Below, piece after piece: positions 10,334-19,510 of a DNA stretch of 64,000 nt. The stretch is taken from contig CAMDXA010000006.1 in assembly GCA_945878065.1 (NCBI GenBank), positions 1-64,000 on the forward strand, in the 5' to 3' direction. Position 1 is the stretch's first letter, and each line of letters starts with the position of its first letter. This stretch comes from Bordetella parapertussis (GTDB lineage Bacteria; Pseudomonadota; Gammaproteobacteria; Burkholderiales; Burkholderiaceae_C). Position numbers and translations under genes: made by a program. The notes under the pieces are model-generated. The model was not told the DNA's origin. It was given only the letters and a program-made list of their open reading frames with translations, and ran no database searches.

Positions 10334-10858
10334 ATGAAACATGTACAAGCTTGGTCCATGTGGGCTATTTTGTTTGGCTTTTTAACGGGCATTCAACTGC
10401 CCTCACAGCTTCATGCCAAAGAACCAGTGGCAAGCGACAAAGTGCTGGAGATTTTTCAGCAACCCGCAGACAAAACGCAAGCGGCCAAACTGCTCCGGGT
10501 GTTTGACCTAGCCGGCTTGAAACAGCTGCCTCAGCAAACGTTCACCACCCACACGCCTTGGTATAAAAAACCGGTCACTTTCACCGGGCCGCTGCTGCGG
10601 GACGTGTTGAATGCCTCCAAGGTGAAAGGCACCACCATTACCGCGGTGGCACTTGATGAGTACAAGGCCAAACTGCCATTCAGCGATGCCGAGAAATTTG
10701 ACTTGATATTGGCGCACTCTTTGGATGGCAAACAAATGGGGCCAAAAAACAAAGGGCCCTTGTTTGTGGTGTACCACTATGACAGCCGCAAAGAGTTGCA
10801 AAGCGTGCTGTATTACCAGCGCTCAGTCTGGCAGCTCAAAGGCTTGATCATCGAATAA
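10334..10858 (+). CDS. Periplasmic molybdopterin-fold protein, probably non-catalytic
   Basis: The 174-residue protein has a signal peptide ending at LHA (about residue 28). The body resembles the sulfite-oxidase/YedY molybdopterin-binding fold, with TFTTHTPWYKKPVTFTGPLL and a C-terminal YYQRSVWQLKGLIIE. There is no cysteine anywhere, so the Cys that binds molybdenum in true enzymes is absent. Small proteins of this kind are often encoded next to sensor kinases, which fits the gene 6 bases downstream. A role as a periplasmic ligand-binding partner of that sensor is inferred, not shown. The upstream 177 bases are AT-rich and probably hold the promoter. Confidence 0.7.
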   Translation: MKHVQAWSMWAILFGFLTGIQLPSQLHAKEPVASDKVLEIFQQPADKTQAAKLLRVFDLAGLKQLPQQTFTTHTPWYKKPVTFTGPLLRDVLNASKVKGTTITAVALDEYKAKLPFSDAEKFDLILAHSLDGKQMGPKNKGPLFVVYHYDSRKELQSVLYYQRSVWQLKGLIIE

Positions 10859-10864
10859 GCGCAC

Positions 10865-11377
10865 ATGCCGCTGAGACTTTCCTCGATTTCCTACAGCATC
10901 CGGCTGTTTGTGATCACTGCGGTGATGGCGGCCGCCATGTTGGTGTTGTTGGCTTTCGAATTGATACAGCGTCAGGTCTTGCTTGAACAAAACGCAGTCA
11001 GAGTGGATTCACTCACCGCACCTGCGTTTATTTTGGACAACGAGTTCCAGCGTTTTCAACATGCGCTGGAATTGCATTTGTACACACAACAGCGGGTCTC
11101 CAAAGATGCCTTGCAAATGCGTCTCGATGTGTTGATCAGCAAAGTCGAAGTGGTGCGCGAGTCACCGGGCTCTGCCTTCATGTTCAAAGACCCACAGAAT
11201 ATGGCCACACTAGACATGATGCAAACGTATGTACAGCGTGCGCAACAAGTGTTGGACCAAGACCCAAGTCAGCTTCAAGAACTGCGCATATTGTTGAATG
11301 ACATGCAGGCATTCACCTCCAAAAATCACCCGATCAGCTATTCCGCTGACTTGCTCGCCTCTTTGTTGTTAGAGTAA
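10865..11377 (+). CDS. Sensor half of a histidine kinase, ended by an in-frame TAA
   Basis: 170 residues: a membrane helix at about 12-33 (IRLFVITAVMAAAMLVLLAF), then a helical periplasmic domain rich in Gln and Leu. The frame stops at TAA 11375-11377. The very next codons in the same frame (QNAKLLWQNQQ) lead into a second membrane helix and a full kinase at 11390-12715. Without this stop the product would be one hybrid kinase of about 616 residues with the usual two-helix sensor layout. The simplest reading is a nonsense change, for example CAA to TAA. Separate sensor and kinase chains, or a sequence error, are alternatives. Confidence 0.75.
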   Translation: MPLRLSSISYSIRLFVITAVMAAAMLVLLAFELIQRQVLLEQNAVRVDSLTAPAFILDNEFQRFQHALELHLYTQQRVSKDALQMRLDVLISKVEVVRESPGSAFMFKDPQNMATLDMMQTYVQRAQQVLDQDPSQLQELRILLNDMQAFTSKNHPISYSADLLASLLLE

Positions 11378-11389
11378 CAAAATGCGAAA

Positions 11390-12715
11390 TTGCTGTGGCA
11401 AAACCAGCAAATCACTTGGCTGACTTTGGCGCAACTGGTGTTGTTGATGGCGGCGGCCTTCGGGCTGTTGTCGCGGCACCGCTCACAGCAACGCGAACAA
11501 ACCGCGTTGACCGCATTGAATGATCAACTGCGCCAAGCGCAACGCGATGCCGAGGCGGCGAGTCGGGGCAAAAGCCTGTTTCTGGCCAATATGAGCCATG
11601 AACTTCGCACCCCTTTCAACGGCATCGTAGGCATTTTGAATATTTTGGGCAGCACGCCACTGAGCAGCCAACAAGCAGATTTGGTCAAAACAGTGAACGA
11701 TTCAGCAGGTCATTTTTTGAAACTGTTGAATGACATTTTGGACATGTCTGCGCTGGAGTCCGGCAAGATCAGCTTACATTCGGAGGCGGTTGACTTGCGC
11801 GCATTGATGTTGAATGTCGAGGCCATCATGCGGCCAATGGCGATACAAAAAGGATTGTGTTTTCACTTGCCAGACTTGCCCGAAGAGCCCGTCTGGGTGA
11901 AATCGGATGCCACACGCTTGCGACAAATTTTGCTCAACCTATTGAACAACGCCATCAAGTTCACAGAACAAGGTCAGGTCAGCCTGTACTTTCGCCAGTC
12001 AAGCGACGACAAGTCCTTGCGATTTTTTGAGTTCAGCATCCGCGACACCGGCATAGGTTTAGACGAAACCTCGCTGGGTAAATTGTTTCAGCGCTTCTAC
12101 CAAGTCGACTCGGGTTTGTCGCGCAAATTCTCGGGTGTCGGTCTGGGCTTGGAAATCTCCTTGTCACTCGCGCGTTTGCTAGGCGGTGACATCCATGTGC
12201 AAAGCCAGCCCGGGCAGGGTTCGAATTTCACGGTGCGTTTGCCGCTGGTGTCGCATCAACCGCAGACAGTTGAAGCAGCGCCGCCAAGCGCACCACTGAG
12301 CACCACTGACAACGAAAAGCTGCGCATCCTGGTCGCCGAAGACCATCCCGTCAATCAAAAATTTTTAGCGTTTTTGCTGCAACGTCTGGGTCATCAAGCC
12401 ACTTTTTGCGAGAACGGTGAAATCGCACTGCAAACCTTAGACAAAGGAGATTTCGATGTGGTGCTGATGGACATACACATGCCGGTGATGGATGGATTGA
12501 CAGCCACTCGCGCCATACGTTCCAGAAGCGACCGCAATGCACGCATCCCCATCATTGCTCTGACAGCCGATGTGTTCAAAGAAGCACGCGAAAGCGCGGC
12601 CGCCGCCGGTGTGAATGCGTTTATCCCTAAGCCTGTGCAATTGCAGGAATTGCAAAACGCATTGAATACGCATGTCAAGAGCGCAACGCAGGAAGATGAA
12701 GCTGCCCTCAACTGA
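11390..12715 (+). CDS. Hybrid histidine kinase/response regulator, lacking its sensor half
   Basis: Downstream part of the split kinase. Order: membrane helix (about residues 8-28), coiled linker, HisKA with LANMSHELRTPFNGIVG (phospho-acceptor His70), ATPase with LNNAIKF (N box), DTGIGL (G1 box) and GVGLGLEI (G2 box), and a receiver with AEDHPVN and VVLMDIHMPVMDG (Asp361). All signalling motifs are intact, so any loss of function comes only from the stop at 11375. The TTG at 11390 and the ATG at 11447 are the possible separate starts; neither has a convincing ribosome site. No HPt or output regulator is adjacent. Confidence 0.8.
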   Translation: MLWQNQQITWLTLAQLVLLMAAAFGLLSRHRSQQREQTALTALNDQLRQAQRDAEAASRGKSLFLANMSHELRTPFNGIVGILNILGSTPLSSQQADLVKTVNDSAGHFLKLLNDILDMSALESGKISLHSEAVDLRALMLNVEAIMRPMAIQKGLCFHLPDLPEEPVWVKSDATRLRQILLNLLNNAIKFTEQGQVSLYFRQSSDDKSLRFFEFSIRDTGIGLDETSLGKLFQRFYQVDSGLSRKFSGVGLGLEISLSLARLLGGDIHVQSQPGQGSNFTVRLPLVSHQPQTVEAAPPSAPLSTTDNEKLRILVAEDHPVNQKFLAFLLQRLGHQATFCENGEIALQTLDKGDFDVVLMDIHMPVMDGLTATRAIRSRSDRNARIPIIALTADVFKEARESAAAAGVNAFIPKPVQLQELQNALNTHVKSATQEDEAALN

Positions 12716-12760
12716 GTCTCACCCATGTTGCGTTCAACCCAACGCTGCGAAGTCTTTCAA

Positions 12761-13555
12761 TCAGAATGCGCCTGGATACGCCCCGCCATCAATCAAGATG
12801 TTTTGACCGTTGATGAAGCCCGCATGCTGACTGCACAAAAACGCGCAGGTTTGACCGAATTCTTCCGGATGGCCAAAGCGATTGGCCGGGGCGCTGGCAC
12901 GGCGAGCTTGCGCCAATTCGTCCACGCTTTTGCCTGTTTTTTCAGCGGTGGTCTGCAAAATACTTTTCAAACGGTCGGTGTCAAACGCGCCGGGCAACAG
13001 GTTGTTGATGGTGACATTGTGTTTGGCAATGCTTGGGTTGCGCGACAAGCCAGCGACAAAACCGCTCAAGCCGCTGCGTGCACCATTGGACAAACCCAGC
13101 ACGTCGATGGGCGCTTTGACTGCGCTGGAGGTGATGTTGACAATGCGCCCAAAACCCCGAGCAGCCATGCCGTCGATGGTGGCTTTCATCAGCTCGATGG
13201 GGGTGAGCATATTGCCGTCAACAGCCTTGATCCATGCCTCGCGGTCCCATTCGCGAAAGTCGCCACTGGGTGGGCCACCGGCATTTGTCACCACAATGTC
13301 GAAGTTCTTGCCAGGGCCACCCGCAACAGACCAAATCGCCTCCCGACCGGCAGGCGTGGTGATATCTTGCGCCACCGTCAACACGGTCACGCCGTACTGA
13401 CGCAGTCCGGCCGCTGCTGCTTCAAGTGCGGGTGCGCCGCGCGACACCATCACCAGATGCACCCCCGCTTGCGCCAATGCACTGGCACAACCCCAGCCCA
13501 AACCCTTGCTCGCGCCGCCGACCAGCGCCCATTTGCCTTTGATACCTAAGTCCAT
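12761..13555 (-). CDS. SDR-family oxidoreductase (3-ketoacyl reductase-like)
   Basis: 264 residues with a Rossmann fold. GGASKGLG (13-20) is the TGxxxGxG loop and NAGG (91-94) the structural motif. Ser143/Ser144 sits at the catalytic Ser position, but YxxxK is replaced by SNGAR (156-160). A divergent FabG-like SDR subfamily shows the same change, so the protein may not be a classical dehydrogenase. GQNILIDGGAYPGAF closes the protein. The ATG at 13555 has AGGAG upstream. The start overlaps the end of the EamA gene by 10 bases (ATGGACTTAG), so the two are co-transcribed. Confidence 0.88.
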   Translation of the reverse strand: MDLGIKGKWALVGGASKGLGWGCASALAQAGVHLVMVSRGAPALEAAAAGLRQYGVTVLTVAQDITTPAGREAIWSVAGGPGKNFDIVVTNAGGPPSGDFREWDREAWIKAVDGNMLTPIELMKATIDGMAARGFGRIVNITSSAVKAPIDVLGLSNGARSGLSGFVAGLSRNPSIAKHNVTINNLLPGAFDTDRLKSILQTTAEKTGKSVDELAQARRASAPANRFGHPEEFGQTCAFLCSQHAGFINGQNILIDGGAYPGAF

Positions 13556-14460
13556 GTTTTTTCTCCTGTTTGCGAAGCCATATACACACCACCGAGCACC
13601 AGCAAGGTGCCCAAGCCAATCCACCCATTCAACGGTTCTCCCAACACCAGCACGCCCAACATGAGCGTCACCATGGGACCCACCATACCCACCTGCGAAG
13701 TCAGCGCCGCGCCAATACGCTCAATCGCCAACATGACCAACACCACCGGTGCGACAGTACATGCGGTGGCGTTGAGCAACGCCAGCCAAAGCACTTGCTG
13801 TTGCACCTCGGCAGCTGCCCAAGGCCTGAGTATGGCAAATTGCAATAAACAACACAGACATGCGACGATCGAGGCCAGACCGACCAAGCGCAAAGCGCCT
13901 ATACGCTTGACCATTTGTCCGCTGAACATCAAATACAAGGCATAGCTCAAGGCGCTGGCCAGCACAAACGCCGAACCGGTCACCACGCCTTCGCCACTGA
14001 AACTCACCTCGTGCGCAAACACCACCAACACTCCGCCATAGCTGATGGCCATGGCCCAGACCCTTCGCGCTTGCAAGCGGTGTTTGTAAATCGCAGCACT
14101 CAGCAACATGACCAAGGTGGGATTCAAATACAAAATCAATCGCTCAAGACTGGCCGTGATGGTTTGCAAGCCGAGGAAATCCAAGAAACTGGCCAGGTAA
14201 TAGCCTAAAAATCCGAGCCCGCTAATAGCCAACAAATCGCGTCGGCTGAGCGGATTGGCCAGTGCATGCGGTTGGCGCGATGCCCACCAGGCCATGGCCA
14301 CGAAAAACGGCAACGCAAACAACATGCGGTACATGATGACGGTAACCGCGTCCACACCGTAACGGTAGGACAGCTTGACGATGATGGCTTTGCCGCTGAA
14401 AGCGATGGCACCTGCGAGCGCCAGAACCATGCCACCGGTGTGCGCGGACCAAGGCGTCAC
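13546..14460 (-). CDS. EamA-family (DMT) membrane transporter
   Basis: Ten-helix exporter-type protein of about 304 residues with two EamA repeats: LALAGAIAFSGKAIIVKL in the first and SAFVLASALSYALYLMFSG at the start of the second. It belongs to a subfamily common in Burkholderiales; the substrate is unknown. Three starts are possible: TTG at 14481, GTG at 14460 and ATG at 14430. The GTG leaves a short tail before helix 1, as usual in relatives. The gene lies between the gamma-glutamyltransferase-like gene (stop at 14485) and the SDR, in one minus-strand operon. Confidence 0.82.
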   Translation of the reverse strand: MTPWSAHTGGMVLALAGAIAFSGKAIIVKLSYRYGVDAVTVIMYRMLFALPFFVAMAWWASRQPHALANPLSRRDLLAISGLGFLGYYLASFLDFLGLQTITASLERLILYLNPTLVMLLSAAIYKHRLQARRVWAMAISYGGVLVVFAHEVSFSGEGVVTGSAFVLASALSYALYLMFSGQMVKRIGALRLVGLASIVACLCCLLQFAILRPWAAAEVQQQVLWLALLNATACTVAPVVLVMLAIERIGAALTSQVGMVGPMVTLMLGVLVLGEPLNGWIGLGTLLVLGGVYMASQTGEKTWT

Positions 14461-14484
14461 GGGTACAGGTGTTAGCCCCAAGAT

Positions 14485-16107
14485 TTAAAAACCTGCAGCC
14501 AAACCATCGCGCCGTGAATCGCTGGCCGCCACATAGCCTTCGACCTTGGGGTCGCCCATGCGCCAGATGAACTGACCAGAACCAAAGTCTTGGTAGCTGT
14601 CATTGATGACTTCCATGGCGTGACCGCGTTGTTGCAAACCTTGAACCGTGTGCGGGTCCATACCGGCCTCCACATTGATGACCAGACCTTCGTTGTAGCG
14701 CCAGCGCGGCGCATCGCAGGCGGCTTGCGGGTTTTGCGCGTAATCCAACATCCGCACCAAGGTTTGCACATGGCCTTGCGGCTGCATGTTCGCGCCCATC
14801 ACGCCGTAGCTCATCACCGGCTGGCCGTCTTTGGTGAGGAATGCCGGGATGATGGTGTGAAACGGACGCTTACCCGGCGCGACCAGATTGGCCGGGTTCA
14901 AACCACCGGGGCGTACCGCGAATGCGTGCCCTCGGTTTTGCAAACTGACGCCATAGGTAGGCTCTACACAACCGGAGCCAAAGCCCATGTAATTGCTTTG
15001 AATGAAGCTGACCATCATGCCCTTTTCGTCTGCGGCGGTGAGGTAAATCGTGCCGCCCTTGGCCGGGTTGCCGGCTTTGAAATCCTGTGCACGCTTCATG
15101 TCTATCAACTTGGCGCGTTCTTTCAAATACGACTTGTCCAGCATTTGTGCGGCGGTGACTTCCATGCTGGCTTCATCGGCCACATAGCGGTAGACATCGG
15201 CAAACGCGAGTTTCATGGCCTCGATTTGCACATGCTGAGAATCCACACCGTCGCGTTGCAGCGCAGCCAGATCAAAGTTATCCAATATGCCCAACGCAAT
15301 CAGCGCAGCAATGCCTTGTCCGTTAGGCGGAATTTCATGCAGGGTGTGACCACGGTAATCCATAGAGATGGGTGTGACCCAATCCGCCTGGTAAGCCGCG
15401 AAGTCAGAAGCCTTCAATGCGCCACCATGGGCATTTGAAAAACGCTCTAAAGCCTCAGCGATTTCGCCGCCGTAAAACGCCTGGCCTTTGGTTTTGCCAA
15501 TCGCTCGCAAGCCTTTGGCTGCCGCAGGGAACTGAAACAATTCGCCCACTGCCGGTGCCCTGCCACGCGGCAAAAACGCCTGCGCAAAACCGGGTTGGCC
15601 TTTAAGCTCATCCACGGGCGCTGCCCATTTTTCCTGCACCACCACACTCAGCAAAAAGCCGCGTTCGGCAATTTCAATCGCCGGTTGCATCAATTCTTCG
15701 AACGGCAGTTTGCCGAATCGCTCGCTCATGGCCACCCAACTGGCGACCGCACCTGGCACGGTGACCGAATCGATGCCACGTTTTGGCGGTTGCATGGCGC
15801 TGTCGCCATATTTGCGCTGGAAATACTCGGGTGTCCACGCTTGCGGTGCACGCCCTGATGCGTTAAGCCCATGCAACTGTTGGCCGTCCCACAAAATACA
15901 AAACGCGTCCGAGCCCAAGCCGCAACTGACCGGCTCGACGATGGTCAACACGGCGGCAGCGGCAATGGCCGCGTCCACCGCATTGCCGCCACGCCAGAGA
16001 ATGCGCAAACCGGCTTGTGCGGCCAGCGGGTGTGAAGTAGAGACGATATTGCGGGCAAACACAGGCAAGCGTGTGCTGCTGTAGGGATTGTTGAAATTGA
16101 AAGACAT
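14485..16107 (-). CDS. Gamma-glutamyltransferase family protein (Ntn hydrolase)
   Basis: 540 residues. This family self-cleaves in front of a Thr and then hydrolyses or transfers gamma-glutamyl or similar amides. The candidate nucleophile is Thr353 in AKGGTIYLTAADEKG. N-terminal SHPLAAQAGLRILWRGGNA and GLGSDAFCILWDG are typical of the family. There is no clear Sec signal peptide, unlike periplasmic GGT of E. coli, so this looks like the cytosolic YwrD-like branch. Its true substrate may not be glutathione. The ATG at 16107 (MSFNF) is preferred to one 27 bases upstream. The EamA and SDR genes follow. Confidence 0.88.
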   Translation of the reverse strand: MSFNFNNPYSSTRLPVFARNIVSTSHPLAAQAGLRILWRGGNAVDAAIAAAAVLTIVEPVSCGLGSDAFCILWDGQQLHGLNASGRAPQAWTPEYFQRKYGDSAMQPPKRGIDSVTVPGAVASWVAMSERFGKLPFEELMQPAIEIAERGFLLSVVVQEKWAAPVDELKGQPGFAQAFLPRGRAPAVGELFQFPAAAKGLRAIGKTKGQAFYGGEIAEALERFSNAHGGALKASDFAAYQADWVTPISMDYRGHTLHEIPPNGQGIAALIALGILDNFDLAALQRDGVDSQHVQIEAMKLAFADVYRYVADEASMEVTAAQMLDKSYLKERAKLIDMKRAQDFKAGNPAKGGTIYLTAADEKGMMVSFIQSNYMGFGSGCVEPTYGVSLQNRGHAFAVRPGGLNPANLVAPGKRPFHTIIPAFLTKDGQPVMSYGVMGANMQPQGHVQTLVRMLDYAQNPQAACDAPRWRYNEGLVINVEAGMDPHTVQGLQQRGHAMEVINDSYQDFGSGQFIWRMGDPKVEGYVAASDSRRDGLAAGF

Positions 16108-16164
16108 AGGTTTGTAGTTGTGGAAGAAATACACCGCATGGCGGCACCAAGAGGAGGGAAAAAT

Positions 16165-17445
16165 TTATGCGTCAGGACGAAATACCTTGTAATGCAAACG
16201 GCGGGTGATCCCCCACACCACCAGCAAGATCACTGGCACAGCCAGTGCGGTGGCAAGCGTTGGTTCACTGATCCAACCTTTGGCGGCGAAGCCTTCGGCG
16301 ACATAGTGCATCAATCCGGCAATGTAATAAGTGATGGCCGCCACCGACAAACCTTCTACGGTGGTTTGTAATTTGAGTTGCATGCCTTGCCGTTTGTTCA
16401 TGGCAGTCAATAACGCTTGGCTGCTTTGTTCTTGCTGAAAGTCCACGCGCGTGCGCAACAAATTGCTCATGCGAGACACGCGCTCGGATAACGCGGTTTG
16501 GCGTTTGGCCACCCAATCACACGTGCTGCGCGCTGGTGATAAACGCCGGTCCATGAATTCACCGATCGACTGAAATCCGGGCAAGCGGGTTTCGCGTATG
16601 TCTTGTATGCGCCGGTCTACCAATTCGAAATACGCTTTGCTGGCAGAAAAGCGCGAATGTTGCGACGCATACAAACCTTCCACCTGACCGGCCAGTCGGG
16701 TCAAGCGCTCTAACAGCACCGCTTCTTCATCATGGCTGGCGCTGCGAATGGCTTGGGCCAAATCAGCAAGTTCTTGTTCGGCCAGCGCCAACGAAGGCGC
16801 GGCACTGCGTGCCACCGGCAAGCCCAACAAGGCCATCATGCGGTAGGTTTCAATTTCCAGCAAACGCTGCACCAAGCGGCCTAAGCGACGCTGCGACAAC
16901 TGCCCCACACGCAACAACATACGCGAGCAACCGTCCGGGCCAATCTGGAAATCGGTGTGCAAGGTGGCCGAGCCTTCAGCCAATTGACACGCCACCAATG
17001 AATCTTCACGGAACTGTTGGTGCAATTCGTCGCGATCGCTCAGGTCTTGGGTCAACTTCGCCCATAAATTGATACGCGCCAAACATTGACCCGGCAATTG
17101 GCTGAGCCATTGCTGGGGCAGTAAGCGCAATGCCATGCCGTAATCGTCGGGGCTGGGTAAGCCCGCAGGTGCGTCGACCATGAATGTCCAGGTGACAAAT
17201 TCGGTGTGCAACTCCCAGCGCAAGCGCCAGTTGCCGACATCCAGTCGCAAATGGTTGGTGTGTGCATCCGGCACTGGCAAATGGTGGTCGCGCAAAAGCG
17301 CCAGCAAATGTGCACGACTGGCTTCCCGAGCGGGGGCGTCAGCTAGCATGACCACATGGCTGATTGCCTGTGGGGCTTGCATGGGTTCAGGGGGACGCGC
17401 ATGCACTTCGTTGTGCAACGCGCGTCTGGCAGGATGTTCAATCAT
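16165..17445 (-). CDS. DUF3422 family membrane-anchored protein
   Basis: A 426-residue protein recognised from RALHNEVHARPPEP at the N-terminus, a hallmark of DUF3422. The middle is helical and charged, with long coiled-coil-like stretches (about 190-360). The C-terminus has two membrane helices, around TYYIAGLMHYVAEGF and LAVPVILLVVWGI, with a short tail. Function is unknown. The protein is common in proteobacteria and probably inner-membrane with a large cytosolic part. It begins 11 bases after the tctA stop, so it is probably read through from tctBA. Confidence 0.88.
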   Translation of the reverse strand: MIEHPARRALHNEVHARPPEPMQAPQAISHVVMLADAPAREASRAHLLALLRDHHLPVPDAHTNHLRLDVGNWRLRWELHTEFVTWTFMVDAPAGLPSPDDYGMALRLLPQQWLSQLPGQCLARINLWAKLTQDLSDRDELHQQFREDSLVACQLAEGSATLHTDFQIGPDGCSRMLLRVGQLSQRRLGRLVQRLLEIETYRMMALLGLPVARSAAPSLALAEQELADLAQAIRSASHDEEAVLLERLTRLAGQVEGLYASQHSRFSASKAYFELVDRRIQDIRETRLPGFQSIGEFMDRRLSPARSTCDWVAKRQTALSERVSRMSNLLRTRVDFQQEQSSQALLTAMNKRQGMQLKLQTTVEGLSVAAITYYIAGLMHYVAEGFAAKGWISEPTLATALAVPVILLVVWGITRRLHYKVFRPDA

Positions 17446-17455
17446 GGCGGTCCAC

Positions 17456-18967
17456 TTAATCTTCTACAAATGCTTCTTTTCTTTTGGATTTGATGGCTGG
17501 CAACAGCACCAGCAACAACAACACAACACCTAAGGCCAGCAAAGCGGCAGACAAGGGGCGGGTGACGAACACTGACCAATCGCCGCGTGCCAATTTCAAC
17601 GCCCGCTTGAGGTATTCCTCCAGCATCGGGCCCAAGATGAAACCCAGCAGCAAAGGCGCCGGTTCACAGCCCAGTTTCGTGAACAAATAACCCGCCAAAC
17701 CAAACAGGGCAACCATCCAGATATCGAAGGTGGAATTGTTGGTGGTGTAGACCCCGATCGCGCAAAACAACACGATGGCTGGAAACAAATAGTGGTAGGG
17801 CACGGTCAGCAATTTGATCCAGATGCCGATCATCGGCAAATTCAAGATGATCAACATCAAGTTGCCGATCCACATGGACACAATCAATCCCCAAAAAAGT
17901 TCGGGGTTGACCGTCATCACCTGCGGACCAGGCTGTATGTTGTGGATGGTCATGGCGCCGACCATCAAGGCCATCACCGCGTTCGGTGGAATACCCAGGG
18001 TGAGCAAGGGAATGAACGATGTTTGTGCGCCTGCGTTGTTGGCCGATTCGGGCGCTGCCACGCCACGGATATTGCCTTGGCCCAAGGGTACTTCACCGGC
18101 TTTGAGCTTGATTTTTTTCTCGATGGTGTAGGAGGCAAATGAGGCCAGCACCGCACCGCCGCCGGGCAGCACGCCCAGCAATGAACCCAGCACCGTGCCC
18201 CGCATCACCGCAGGCATCATGTGTTGGATGTCTTCGCGCGTGGGCATCAAGCCTTGTACTTTGGCAGTGAACACCTCGCGGTCCACTTCACTTTTGGCCA
18301 AGTTGCTGATGATTTCGCCGTAGCCAAACACACCCATGGCCACCGCGACAAAGCCGATGCCATCGGCCAACTCCGGCATGTCGAATGTGAACCTTGCCAT
18401 GCCAGAGTTGATGTCAGTCCCGACCAGACCCAACAGCAATCCCAAAATAATCATGGCAATGGCCTTGAGCAGTGAACCCGAAGCCAGCACCACCGCGCCG
18501 ATCAAACCCACCACCATCAAAGCGCAATATTCCGCCGGGCCAAAGGCAAACGCCACTTCTGTCAACGGTGCCGCAAAGGCCGCCAACAACAAGGTGCCGA
18601 CACAACCCGCAATGAAGGATGACATACCGGCGGCGGCCAAGGCCGGACCCGCACGCCCTTGACGCGCCATCTGGTAGCCGTCCAGCGTGGTCACCACCGA
18701 AGAGGATTCCCCCGGCAAATTGACCAATATGGCGGTGGTCGAACCGCCGTATTGCGCACCGTAATAAATACCCGCCAACATGATCAGCGCCGACACAGGC
18801 GGCAAGGCATAAGTCACTGGCAACAACATGGCAATGGTGGCCACAGGCCCGATACCGGGCAACACGCCAATCAGGGTGCCCAGCAAGCAACCGATCAAGG
18901 CATAGAGCAAATTGATCGGTGTGCCGGCAACTGCAAAACCGGTGGCAAGGTTGGCGAGCAAATCCAT
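17456..18967 (-). CDS. tctA: Tripartite tricarboxylate transporter, large permease TctA
   Basis: The large membrane subunit (503 residues, about 12 helices) of a TTT transporter, which uses the ion gradient to import carboxylates. The conserved GVLPGIGPVATIAMLLPVT, YGAQYGGSTTAILVNLPGE and GVLPGGGAVLASF stretches are present. It follows tctB by 10 bases. The periplasmic receptor TctC, often encoded beside it, is not adjacent; Burkholderiales carry many unlinked TctC/Bug proteins that could serve. The substrate is not predictable. Confidence 0.95.
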   Translation of the reverse strand: MDLLANLATGFAVAGTPINLLYALIGCLLGTLIGVLPGIGPVATIAMLLPVTYALPPVSALIMLAGIYYGAQYGGSTTAILVNLPGESSSVVTTLDGYQMARQGRAGPALAAAGMSSFIAGCVGTLLLAAFAAPLTEVAFAFGPAEYCALMVVGLIGAVVLASGSLLKAIAMIILGLLLGLVGTDINSGMARFTFDMPELADGIGFVAVAMGVFGYGEIISNLAKSEVDREVFTAKVQGLMPTREDIQHMMPAVMRGTVLGSLLGVLPGGGAVLASFASYTIEKKIKLKAGEVPLGQGNIRGVAAPESANNAGAQTSFIPLLTLGIPPNAVMALMVGAMTIHNIQPGPQVMTVNPELFWGLIVSMWIGNLMLIILNLPMIGIWIKLLTVPYHYLFPAIVLFCAIGVYTTNNSTFDIWMVALFGLAGYLFTKLGCEPAPLLLGFILGPMLEEYLKRALKLARGDWSVFVTRPLSAALLALGVVLLLLVLLPAIKSKRKEAFVED

Positions 18968-18977
18968 GGCGGTCCGA

Positions 18978-19472
18978 TCAGGGAGTGATGAAGAAAGGCC
19001 ACACCGGCATGGTCAGGCCCAGCAATTTGATGAAAACCACGTAACTGCCAGTGGCCAATATGCTGGACAGCACCAACCATCGCCGCAGTGTGAAACGGTT
19101 GGCATCGGCGAGCAAAGCCAGTCCGCACAACGCGTAAATAGCCGCCATCAGCCCCATTGAAGGCAAACCGAACATGGGCAAGCCGCCCAACAGCACGCCA
19201 AACAATACATTGGCGCCCAAAATACAAAACAGTGGCCGCCAGGCGAAGTCCCCGATCGATCCGCCGTCCGGGGTTTCCACCACGAGCGAAAAAAACATGA
19301 TGAAACTGCCCAACAACACCAGCACCAAACCCAGCACCATGGGGAAATAGCCAGGGCCCATTTGTCCCGCCGTACCTACGGTATAGGCGGTTGCCGCATT
19401 CCAAGCGAATGCCGCACCGGTCACGGTAAACATCGCCCCGGACACAAAATCTTTTTGGCTTTTGATAGACAC
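18978..19472 (-). CDS. tctB: Tripartite tricarboxylate transporter, small permease TctB
   Basis: Small membrane subunit, 164 residues from the GTG at 19472, with four helices. SQKDFVSGAMFTVTGAAFAW and GQMGPGYFPMVLGLVLVLLG are typical TctB motifs (the MGPGYFP signature). An in-frame ATG at 19544 overlaps the coding region of the neighbouring spermidine-synthase-like gene and is less likely. It is the first gene of the tctB-tctA-DUF3422 run. Confidence 0.9.
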   Translation of the reverse strand: MSIKSQKDFVSGAMFTVTGAAFAWNAATAYTVGTAGQMGPGYFPMVLGLVLVLLGSFIMFFSLVVETPDGGSIGDFAWRPLFCILGANVLFGVLLGGLPMFGLPSMGLMAAIYALCGLALLADANRFTLRRWLVLSSILATGSYVVFIKLLGLTMPVWPFFITP

Positions 19473-19510
19473 AAGAGGACCCCTCTGATGCACAGAAGCG
19501 CCATTGTCAC

